A stretch of 64,000 nt of DNA from Tubiluchus corallicola (Eukaryota; Priapulida; Priapulimorpha; Priapulimorphida; Tubiluchidae): NCBI GenBank assembly GCA_030141605.1, contig JAQGDQ010000057.1, forward strand, positions 248,001 through 312,000, read 5' to 3'. Position 1 is the first letter of the stretch; the number at the start of each line of letters is the position of its first letter. Of the stretch, positions 1-32,389 are shown in pieces. Made by a program: the position numbers and the translations under genes. Under the pieces are notes generated by a model, which ran no database searches, was not told where the DNA came from, and saw nothing but the letters and a program-made list of their open reading frames with translations.

Positions 1-700
1 GTTATTAAGTTGCAATCTTTCGAGTGCAAACCTAAGTCTCAATTTGGACATTGTTGACGAAAAACTGCGTGATGTTGTGCCTAGTAATGACCGATTTCTT
101 TCCATGGTCAATCACTTTTTAGGTCATTTAGGACGTACATTTAACTTTTTCCTGAGAAAGCCGTTGATTCTGAACTTGCGTTTTCCTAAGTTACTTTTCT
201 AGTTGCTTGCTTTCTAAAATTTGTTGAATTATATTGTAAGAATTCTTTATTCGGCTGGGCGAAAACTTTCGTAAAAAAGTTTTGAAACGGCCACAGGAAA
301 CCCTTTGTCCCTTGTTCTTGCAAATTTATGAACGTGAAGCCATTTCTCACTTACTGTGATTAAAGCAAACAATGTCTAATTATTTCTTGTTTTTGTTTTA
401 CAATGGAAATTTATGCAGATATTATTCAATTTTAATGTAGGCTGATGATACCGAGAACAACTCGATTGGTGAAACATTAAATTTTATTAAATAATAAGCC
501 TGTGTACTTATTGCTTTAAAAGAACAGTCCAGAAATTATATTCCTAGGAATGTGTGCTCTAGGGCTAGAAGTAAACATTTTTCGGTTAAGATACGTTTAG
601 TGCACGTTCAATAATCAGTGTACATGTTTTTCAATCTCACATTGTTAGAGGAGAGTTGTAATTACTGAAAGAACGACATCGTCTTAAAACAAAACAAAAC
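1..700. other. Gene-free left edge, probable retroelement remains
   Basis: No exon that joins to a neighbour was found. A frame is open on the + strand from base 2 to about 203, but its product is not recognised and it may be the tail of a retroelement. It is followed by an AT-rich stretch containing CTGATGA at 442-448 and GAAAC at 471-475. That arrangement resembles the hairpin found near the ends of many Penelope-like and LINE elements. The assignment to a retroelement is inference. Confidence 0.3.
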
Positions 701-704
701 TGAT

Positions 705-1180
705 TAATTGAAAGTAAAATTTAAAGGCCTACATAATAACAACAGACATTGAAGTTTTTAACGCATTATTATGATTACCCAAAAAATCATGGTTATTTTT
801 ACATAAAAGAAACTTATAAATTAAACAGCTTACTTTTTTCTGGCGCGTTTCGAATGCATGCATTGCCGTAAAGATCGCCATGTTTTACGTTTTTGGCGCG
901 AGAATGACGTACGAGGTACAGAAAGCGTCTTTGGTTACCGATGTTTATTTACCGATCTTTGGCGATCTTGTGACTGTACTCATTACGTTATTGATCTCAC
1001 GCAGCGAAAAATGGCAGTTTTTCAAATTTAGTACCGCTAATAATGAACTGATTAAATATCAAAAGAAACGAGTTTTACAGGAAGTGCAACATAAAATAAA
1101 TTAATTATTCGTAGTGAGAGTAGGATTTTAGGTTGTAAAAGCTTAAATTATAGTAAAGGTTTAGTTTGACTTTAAGTATG
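705..1180 (-). repeat. Dispersed repeat family R1, copy 1 (inverted relative to the other three)
   Basis: The reverse complement of this stretch matches 4195-4675, 57140-57545 and 62680-63135 over most of its length. Shared landmarks include a GGTAACC box, ACCTCGTACGTCATTCTCG and TTCGAAATTCGCCAGA. The copies have diverged by scattered substitutions and small indels. No coding capacity is shared between copies; the short open frames differ. The copy ends about 60 bases before the ATG of the small membrane-protein gene, so it may supply part of that gene's promoter or 5' leader. It is probably a non-autonomous DNA element or SINE; the class is not determined. Confidence 0.75.
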
Positions 1181-1241
1181 GCTATTGCAGCATAAACACG
1201 TACTTTCAGATTCTTATCCCTTGTCTGATATACTTGGCACC

Positions 1242-4200
1242 ATGTTTGTCATTGGATGGTGTTGTGTTCTGTGCTATGCGATCGTTTTATATATCTTCAA
1301 GAAGTACATATTTCATAGTGGTGAGTACATATGCTTTTTGGTTGACCATATCTAGCTAAAATTCACAAATTTAACAGAATAAAAAACTGCTATTTTAGTC
1401 TGCTAAATAATAGTAATAGTGATGATGATAAAAACAAAGAGAGTGGTAACAACGACAACAGCAACTGCAACAGCTATTGCACAGAATTTCTGGACTGAAA
1501 TGTCACTTTAATCTTGCTAGGCAGTTTACTTAGAAGGACCATCCGTGTGAATTAACGCCAACACATATTGTGCGTTGTAAATCGTCACAATGCACTGACA
1601 TCGCAATAGTAAATGTGAATGTAAATCTGTGAACACATCAGTGAATGTGCATCAGTGAACTCACTTAAGTCACTTTAGTATCTTATAACGAGTGAAGAAC
1701 TTGTGATACGAACATTTTTTCACAGTCAGCTCTCTGTCAGGGTGGCCACCAGGTGGCTTGTATCAATGCAGGTTCTCGAAGTTCTGCGGAATATGCCATC
1801 AGGTGAGTGTGTGGAGATGACTCAAATGACAAAATGGAAGCAGTTCTCTTAATTTGTAGAAAACGTTGTGCAAGCAAACGTTTTCCGAGTCCTTTTTTCG
1901 ATTGAGGGGACCTGGAGATAAGTGAACGTGGAAAGTAGGGAAAGGAACAGAGATCGAGGAACTGAGGCACTAGGACGTATCTAGTAGGTTACTGCTTAGG
2001 ATATGAGGGTAATGGAGGAATGGCGTTGGTGTAATAGAGAAGAAGCAAGCTGAGAGCTGTTGCTAATCAAGTACTTCAAGGATGTTGTCCACAATACAAT
2101 GTAGTCATAATTCGATCAGGCCCTACTGCTCACTCCATTATCAGTATTGCAGCCAGAATTCCCCTTTCAAGTCCGCATTCAGTTTGATGAACCTATGATG
2201 AGGAATATCCAGTGATGTACTAGTGCTGACGAGCAAAAGGTTACAGGACGCAACACCTACTCAGTGAGTTTGGATATTTGTGGAATTAGTCATTGTTAAA
2301 GGAGTCGTTGGTGCTCGAAAAAGGCCAACGAAGAACACGTGAGATAGCATTTGGGGATGTCCAGTCTTCACAAAGACAATTGAACCGCTTAGAACTACGA
2401 AATTATGAAATATCAGCTATTTGATGATAGCTGAGAAACGAGCAGGCTTGGTTGAAGACAGATTCTGTTTGGCTACACAAATTTGGTGTCGCCATTTGTC
2501 GATAATCGCCATGAAAGCGTTTGTTTCACTTCACTTGTTTATTGTTGATAAGCAGCTGTTGTCTTAGAAAGCCAACATATGGCAGACAAGCCAGACAAGT
2601 TCGGTCTGAAGTTCTGGATGGCTGCAGGTGTTCAGAACAAATACATGTTCAACAGCTTCTCATACGTGAGGAAAGATGAAAAGCAGGAAAGGAAACAACA
2701 GTGTACCAATGCACGTTGTTTTGAAGCTTATGGAGCCAGTATTCGTAACCTGTGACGATCATTTCACCTCACTGGATCTTGCTCAAAAACTTGCCAAAAA
2801 GACAGTCTTCTGAGCACTATCCGTCAAAACTGTAGTAAGCTACCCAAGGCCGCAAAGGCACGCTAAGTGTTGCATTCTACAAGAGCATTCAGGCATGCTT
2901 TAGAAAGTTTGACAACAGTTTTGATAGCCAATAACTAGTGCAAGTCATCAAGAAAGTACTATGCATAGTACTATGCAACTACGAAGTGCAGAAATTGTAC
3001 CACTGACAGCTGCAGCATCTGGGGGAACGTGGTATGTGGAAAGTGTAAAAACAAACGCTGCCCTACTCGTACTGTGTAAATTGTTTCAATTGTACACTCC
3101 ATATCTCGGTTTGCCGGATCTCGCTTTTAGAAGAATCAGAAGAATCAGACCCAGTCCGTTGTTTCGTGAGCTGGCAATTAGTTGGCAGGCCGTCACTTTG
3201 TTTACATCATTACATCAGTGTAACCACGTGCATATCTCTATAAGATAAAAACATAGAGTGAATTATGCGGAGTTATTTGAGTCAATTGCCGATAGTTTTT
3301 ATACACTTTTGCTTAGGACCTTCTAGACGTTTTTGAGACATTTAGGCGTTTGACTCTACATTCCCGTGAGTCTAATACACGGCGCCTACTGTATTAGCAT
3401 AGTATCGGTGAATACGGACAGACAACAAATTTGGACCGATGTCACTTTTGTCCAGCAAACCACGATACGAGTATATGGATTCAGTTAATATTCTGATGTA
3501 TCATTAAAATTTCAGTACAATTGAATTATAAGTATTAGTCTTATTTTTGTATAGGGATGAAAACTATGATTAATGTCAATTGATGCTTGCTGGTGCTTCT
3601 TGGTAGTATACTTTTACAGTCCTAATAGATGGTGGTTGTGCAAGCAGATTCGGCTTTCCAGTTAAGTTGATAATCTAGTTAATCATCAAAATCGTGTCAG
3701 ATTTTCTTGCTGAGCTGCTTTGAATTTTCTGACCATTGGAAGGTTCAGTTGTACAATATCACTTGCTTTTGTTACCTGTCTAGTTCCTTTTTACTTTCAG
3801 ATGTGGATGAAGAAGATCCCAACTTCCCACTGCCTGTTAGGTACTTGATCTTTATATTGTTATGTAATTTCAATTTTAATAATTTTCTATTTAAAATGTA
3901 GGTTTTATTTCTAAGCAGATGACTGAATCCCAAATACCCAATCCTCTGCTGTATTGACGATTTTATGTACATAATTAATAGGATTCAATGGCTAAAATTA
4001 TCTTTCGTGAAATATCAATAGAAATTAGAAAATCGTGGATTTTGCTTCTTTATTCAACACCGAAAAATTGCGCAATAACAGGCATTCGAAGAATTGATAA
4101 AACTGTTCACTGTAAAGAAAGGAAAATTACGTTTACTATAGAAATAATTTTAATGGCAAGAACTGGAAGTCCGCCACCACATTCCACATGTTATCACTTA

Positions 4201-4864
4201 AAGTCAAACTAGACCCTCACTATAATATAAGCCTTTACAACTTATAATTCTACTCCCATTACGAGTATCCAATTTATTTTATTATAAACTTGCTGTAAAA
4301 CTTGTTTCTTTTGATTTTCTATCACTTCGTTGCTAGCGGTATTAAAAGTATTTGAAGAACCCCCATTTTTCATTGTGAAAGACGAATGAGTACAGCCACG
4401 AAATCACGAAAGACCGGTAAACAAACACCGGTAACCAGAAAGACTTTCTGTACCTCGTACGTCATTCTCGCTCACTCGCGCTAAAGACGTGAGACATGGC
4501 GATTTTTTACGGCAATGCATGCGTTCGAAATTCGCCAGAAAAAGGTAAGCTATTTAATTTATAAGTCTCTTTTGTTTAATAATAACTATGAACTCTTCAT
4601 GTAATCATAATAATGCGTTAAAAAATTCAATGTGTGTTGGAGTTATAATGGCCTTTAAAATTTGTATTCTACTGTCAACATATTGTTTATTTATTTTTCG
4701 CTTTCAGCCAATACAGTTCGGTTAATAGCAGTCTTCGCAGGTCAGAAACTTGGCCAAAACTCCTCAATAGCTTCCCGGACCTGACTACTGATCCAACTAA
4801 AACACATGGTTTGAAGATGCCTGGTTTCGCTAAGAAAAAGAAGACATCCATGCTTTCGTTATAA
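1242..4864 (+). CDS. Small single-pass membrane protein, 91 residues, three exons
   Basis: Three exons join in frame: 1242-1320 (donor GTGAGT, phase 1), 3801-3840 (acceptor TTTACTTTCAG, donor GTACTT, phase 2) and 4708-4864 (acceptor TTCGCTTTCAG, stop TAA). Their total is 276 bases. The product starts with an uncharged, cysteine-rich hydrophobic segment (residues about 2-19: FVIGWCCVLCYAIVLYIF), then KKY, an acidic stretch DVDEEDP, a serine-rich middle and a basic KKKK patch near the C terminus ending SMLSL. This predicts a signal-anchor membrane protein with a short soluble tail. An AATAAA follows at 4970-4975. The family is not recognised. The join rests on splice signals and phase only; an alternative is that the exons belong to separate transcripts. 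Intron 1 holds a piggyBac pseudogene and intron 2 an R1 repeat. Confidence 0.62.
2160..2935 (+). pseudogene. piggyBac transposase pseudogene fragment
   Basis: Translating across frames gives a run of piggyBac (DDE_Tnp_1_7) landmarks in the right order: a VVGARKRP block near 2305, then IVDKQLL, where the family has the first catalytic Asp in TVDEQL. MADKPDKFGLKFWMAAGV follows from about 2581, then LMEP...CDDHFTSLDLAQKLAKKT and TIRQN...LPKAAK. At least two frameshifts and several stop codons interrupt it, and both ends of the usual ~550-residue protein are missing. It lies in intron 1 of the small membrane-protein gene, on the same strand, and is not functional. Confidence 0.8.
4195..4675 (+). 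repeat. Dispersed repeat family R1, copy 2
   Basis: This copy is homologous to 57140-57545 and 62680-63135 in the same orientation and to 705-1180 in reverse. It begins near TTAAAGTCAAACT and runs through ACCTCGTACGTCATTCTCG and TTCGAAATTCGCCAGAAAAA. It lies inside intron 2 of the 1242-4864 gene and ends about 30 bases before the acceptor of the last exon. Confidence 0.8.
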
Positions 4865-4969
4865 ATCTCAATCATTCCTAATGTTAATTGACTTACACTA
4901 AAAATATTTTCGTTTTGTAACAATTTTGAAAGAAGCAGGTAGGCCTAGATCATAATCAATGAATTTAAT

Positions 4970-4975
4970 AATAAA
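4970..4975 (+). terminator. Polyadenylation signal of the small membrane-protein gene
   Basis: A canonical AATAAA lies 106 bases after the TAA stop of the 91-residue gene, in AT-rich sequence. The position fits a short 3' UTR. Confidence 0.5.
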
Positions 4976-6780
4976 CTTATTTCGACACTGTTGTTGTTGG
5001 GTGCTAGAAGGTGAAGTGAGTCATATAGTTAAACTGAAAGCCATGCAGAGATTGGATCATAACGAAATCACTTATTTTGGTTTGTTTTTGAATATGTGAG
5101 TATCTGCATCTATGTACCGAGGCAATGACACCGCGACAGGACGATGCGCTAGTTGGGACAAAGAAGAGAACATTTTCCTGTTTTTACTACTTTAAATATT
5201 TTACACTACCAGGATGTTTAACACACAATTTTAAAACTGCTGTTTCAATTTGTCAACTCATGAAAATACAGTTGCAAATTAAAAATACTGCTGTTTACGT
5301 AGAAGGTGAACAGCCGAGTGTTACTATGTGTGCATAATGTCAGCCAAGTTAAGCAATGCCACAGCCGGGCAGTACATAATTGGATAGGTGACTGTTAAGA
5401 TTAATGCACATAAGCCGTTTTCTGGTTGTTTACCTTATTGCAGAAGAACTTATCCTCATCGGGACGTGACTAAAAATCTTTGTCAGTTCAGCGTTTCATC
5501 TTAGAGGATTAGCTTTGATAACGAGCTAAATTCCGCTACCATTTTTTAAGTCTCTCAGGTGGGAAGCATGCACGCTGCCATTGAGCTACGCCACCCAGTA
5601 CCATTCCAATGTATGGACCAAACACATATTTTATAATCTTATTGTAATTCAGCTTATTATTGTTTAGCTTAGCTTAAGCGTAAACATACAACAGCACCTC
5701 CTCTTCTCGGACGGCAATGTCACCTCACTGCCGATGTTATGAACGGACAGCAGTCCAATATTCTGCAAAAAAAGCGAATCCATGACAACAGCAACTTACT
5801 TTATACTTAATTTAATACACTGACTAAGTCATGTTACGCATTCTTTACAATGTCTAGGCATTATACAAAAAAACGTAGGAAAATTATACTCATTTTATTC
5901 TTTGCCATAGCTACTGTTTGAATTCTCTATAGGTCCAGCTGTTACACAAAACGTTTAGGAAAAGCGCGAAAAAACTGAAATAAAAAGACATAGATGCCTA
6001 GAAATTATATACAATGTTCAAATTTTACTCATTGCCTGAAACTTACCATGAAGATGCTACATCAACGAGATGTTTGTAACTCCTTACTTTAGCTAAAACT
6101 TCGGATAAGTGGACTGAGTTTTTACCATTAACAGTTTATATTATATTGTAACACTTGAATATTATATTATTATTATAATAATATCATATTTACAAGTACT
6201 TTGCAAGCAATGCCGAGGCTGGTCAGTGACTGGATAGTTGGCCCACGTTCAATGCTCGCTTTCGGAAGCTGGTTTTGTTACTGATGAGGACTTGAAGGAG
6301 GATGTATTCACAGCCGGCGAGAGACATCCCAGACAAAAGAAACATACGTACAAATGCAATACGTGTGTACATCAAGGAATTAATATACAAACTCATTCGA
6401 AAATTTAGTACTTAATTACTTAGTACTGTACAATGTCCATATAAAGTGTTTTAACTCGAAAATAAAATTTATAATTTGGAAAAATTCGTCATTACTCTTA
6501 ATAGGCACTTCTTATCACACTATAAGATGTAACTTGAAATGACTTTACGTCACGTGACTTGTCTAATAACTTCGCGAGTGAAATTTAATCTCGAGCTTAT
6601 AAACTTCATTGCTGAGGAACAATACTGTGACAGAATACATGAACGATGTAATAAGACATAACTGACTTGCAATGAGCTTACGCTACTGAAAAGTAAAAGC
6701 CTTCGCGAGAACTTCATGTCACATTCAGCAGGTTCTACAAAGTTCTGCGCTGTGATGCGTGGTCTTCTTGCTGAGAATAC
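4976..6780. other. Intergenic region between two convergent genes
   Basis: The region lies between the 3' ends of the small membrane-protein gene (+) and the Ig receptor gene (-). I see no further exon. It holds a degenerate tRNA-like SINE fragment around 5465-5600. The only AATAAA that I find on the minus strand after the receptor stop is at 5894-5899, so the receptor's 3' UTR may be about 0.9 kb or may use a variant signal such as ATTAAA near 6588. Confidence 0.5.
5465..5600 (-). repeat. Possible truncated tRNA-derived SINE
   Basis: On the minus strand there is GGCGTAGCTCAATGGCAGC, which looks like a tRNA D-arm with a pol III A box, followed by CTTAAAAAATGGTA. The latter resembles the block after the B box in the SINEs at 9427-9556 and 52730-52905. 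A clear B box is missing, so the copy is truncated or rearranged. It is not a functional tRNA gene. Confidence 0.4.
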
Positions 6781-29532
<22,752 letters not shown>

Positions 29533-29837
29533 TATCGAACAGCTAGCAAAACATTTACAACACTATGATAATGAAACGAGTGATTTCTAACCAGAATAAA
29601 ACTATAAAACAAGACTGCCCTAAATAGTAAAACTCACTGGGTGCAGCGGCAGTTGTTTTTCATTAATGATAAGAACGCATTGTTTATTGTGAAAACAATT
29701 AGATTTTGCTAATTTCCCTTGTCAACCACCTAACAGTATTGCTGGCATTATCTGGTGTGCTTGCAATGGATAAATTTCCACCGCTACAGTTAATATTAAA
29801 TGAACTGTAGTTGAAACAATTAGTAAAACACACTTAC

Positions 29838-29900
29838 CATCTATTAGCAGCCGTGTCCGATCTATGTAGGCTTTAGATACTTAATCGTACATTAATAAGG
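29838..29900 (-). other. Possible 5' untranslated exon of the Ig receptor gene
   Basis: On the minus strand, GATG followed by GTAAGTGTG at 29837 and below is a strong donor about 300 bases upstream of the start codon at 29532. Candidate acceptors (TTTTATAG, CTGGTTAG) lie between. The 5' end of the exon is unknown. This is inference from splice signals only. Confidence 0.35.
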
Positions 29901-30439
29901 AGAGATGGATGGAACAATAAGAAAGGTGGAGGGGTTGCGATGTATATACATAGACATTTTTTATTTATTTCCTAATTAACACCAAAATTACAAAATAAAC
30001 AATAAGTACTATCGTATATTAATAATTGCGATAAGTAAATATATTTATAATATAAGGACCAGTTGGTCATAAAGTCAGCTACCCTTCTCAAATGAATGGA
30101 AATTATAAAAAGATTTTACAACGTTGCTGTCTCATTATTAATTAGAGTAGAGCAAGCACAAATTATGTATGAAAGACGAGGTAACTACATAGAGAAACAT
30201 GGTAAGGCAACAATGTAATAAAATGAAAATGTGCAATGGTACTCGAATATCTGTAAATTATATAAATAACTGATTAAACTATAAAGTAAGGGAACCAAAT
30301 TAAACCAAAGAAGAAAGTAAATTATAATTGAAGAATCAATAATGGAAAACAAAATATGCATGACAAAAGGAAACTAAATATAATGGAACGAATTAATGCA
30401 ATGGTATTCTATCAAAAGAACATAACTAAAAAAACCATA

Positions 30440-31240
30440 ACCATTGCAAAAAATGAAAAATCAGTTTAATAATCTTAATAAATGCTTACAAAATAAACAT
30501 ATGCAACAACAATGTAAAAACGCAACAAATACTAAAGAAAAATGGAAAATAATTAACAATGTAATAAATAAACTCCCTAACAAACTAAGGCGTATTAACA
30601 AAATTAAAATCAACAACACTGTTATTACAAAACCAAAACATATTGCCAACGTGCTAAATGCAACGTTCTTGAATCTAACAAATTTTAGGGTAGTGACTTC
30701 TCAAATTAGCAATAAATTAATTCAAAAATTATAAAAACAAATCGACTAACACATTATTCTCATTCACAAACATCACAGTATGAAAAAATATGGACATATT
30801 AAATAATCTGAATTCTAACAAAGCCAGTGGACCATCTGATATTACCTCCTATCAAAATTCCAAAAGATCATCTGTCATAGCCCCGCATATGTTAATCAGA
30901 TAACTATGAGAGGCAAATTTTCTGCTGTAAGAAAATGGCAAACGTCACTCCAATCCACGAAAAAATTCAAAATATATGACCAAATGAATTATCGCCCAAT
31001 TTCCAAAATACACTGTTTTTCCAAAGTTTGGGAAAGAATTTACACGTAAAAAACATAAACTTCTATCAAAACGTCAGTTTGGCTTCTGTAAACAAGATTG
31101 ACGCCCTAATAATGCACGCTACAGAAAATTGGAGACATAGCTTACACAACAAACAATACATTTTAGAGGTTTTTTGGATTTAAGTAAAGTGTTCGATAGC
31201 TTTACACGAAATTAACACTATTGTTTTTAATGAAACATGA
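30440..31240 (+). pseudogene. Decayed LINE reverse transcriptase fragment
   Basis: An N-terminal Lys/Asn-rich open stretch (30444-30734) is followed, in broken frames, by NYRPISKIHCFSKVWERI. Its YRPIS is the RT block 2 signature. Then come QFGF-like remains and DLSKVFD (RT block with the first catalytic Asp, about 31180). Stops and frameshifts are frequent and the FADD box is gone. The type is jockey or I-like, inferred from block wording. Confidence 0.65.
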
Positions 31241-31960
31241 AAAAATAAAATGTTCTATATTTTCTTTAAGTTAAACAATGTATGAAAACGTGAAAATTAG
31301 AATTATGTAACTAGAAAAACATTCAAAATTTTAGTAATTCAAAATCTTTGCACCACCTGGTGAAACGTCACTACTGACTAGGTAAAAACATATTTAATCT
31401 TATTCACAAGATTAAGTAATTTAAACTTTTGCTTAATCAGTGAAGAGTGTGCTGCGAATGGTTTCTTCATAAAATTATCTAATACAAGCTGATTGTTAGT
31501 AAAAACTTTTGGCGGTTCTAAAATTTATTACAAATGAACACGTATTTTACTAATTGTATCATTTTTCCTACTTTCAATTTGTGCCAGATTAGATTAGATT
31601 TACATTAGATTTATTACATACAATGCCAATGTGTACATGCACATACACAACAATATGTAACATGCAAAGTTTATAAATCATCAGCACATGAAGGCACAAC
31701 ATGACAACATCATAACAAAACTTGTGCAGTGTTAACCTAATAAATGGCATGAATGGACACAAAAAAGATAATTTAAAGAAAAAGTTTTAATGAAAACACA
31801 AAACTCTTTAAATAAATATAACTGGCTAAACAGCATTTTCATATGAAGAGTAATTTCGTTGTGAACACATAAAAAGATGGCCAGGCTTTAGCCAGATAGT
31901 CAATTATAAGCCTTGGTTAATTTTATGTATAAATTAGTAATATTATCAATTTAATAATAG

Positions 31961-31996
31961 CCCCTGGTGAAGGCCTTTTTATACCGAAACGTGTCG
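31961..31996 (+). ncRNA. Hammerhead-like or PLE-end hairpin, degenerate
   Basis: CTGGTGA at 31964-31970, a GG/CC stem and CGAAAC at 31985-31990 have the order of a type I hammerhead core (CUGANGA, stem II, GAAA), but one invariant A is G. Penelope-like elements are known to carry such motifs. Activity is unlikely; this is a pattern call only. Confidence 0.3.
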
Positions 31997-32389
31997 GAAT
32001 CACTAAATTTCTGCGTTTGTATTATTTTTTGTCATATTGATAATTTGATACGGATGCAAACACGCCAGAGCGCCCGGTCGAAGAAAACTACTAATTTTAG
32101 CTATGAGTATTGCGCACTATGCGCAGATCTGTCTAGTTGCGCTCTGGAATCGAGTTTTGTTTTTGTTGTTGGTATTGGAAACGTAAAAGATGTTTTTGTG
32201 TGACCCCAGTCGCCCTATTAATATTTTGCATTTGTTTTTGTTAAAATTAGTTATTGTATTAAATTTAACTATGAACAATTCATCGTGATATTGTATGCCG
32301 TGTCTGATAAATTTGTCCTATCGCGAGCTACACTCGTGTGAATTTATAAGTAAATTCCTGTGCTAAGAATGACCAGGTAAAATCTTCAA

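Larger units (their letters stand above)
29901..32389. other. Divergent intergenic region between the Ig receptor and IFT57
   Basis: Very AT-rich. It contains a decayed LINE RT (30440-31240) and an AT-rich segment around 31560-31760 that resembles LINE 3' tails. A CTGGTGA...CGAAAC hairpin lies at 31961-31996. Both promoters must lie here. I see no clear TATA or initiator that I would defend, and no further exon. Confidence 0.5.
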
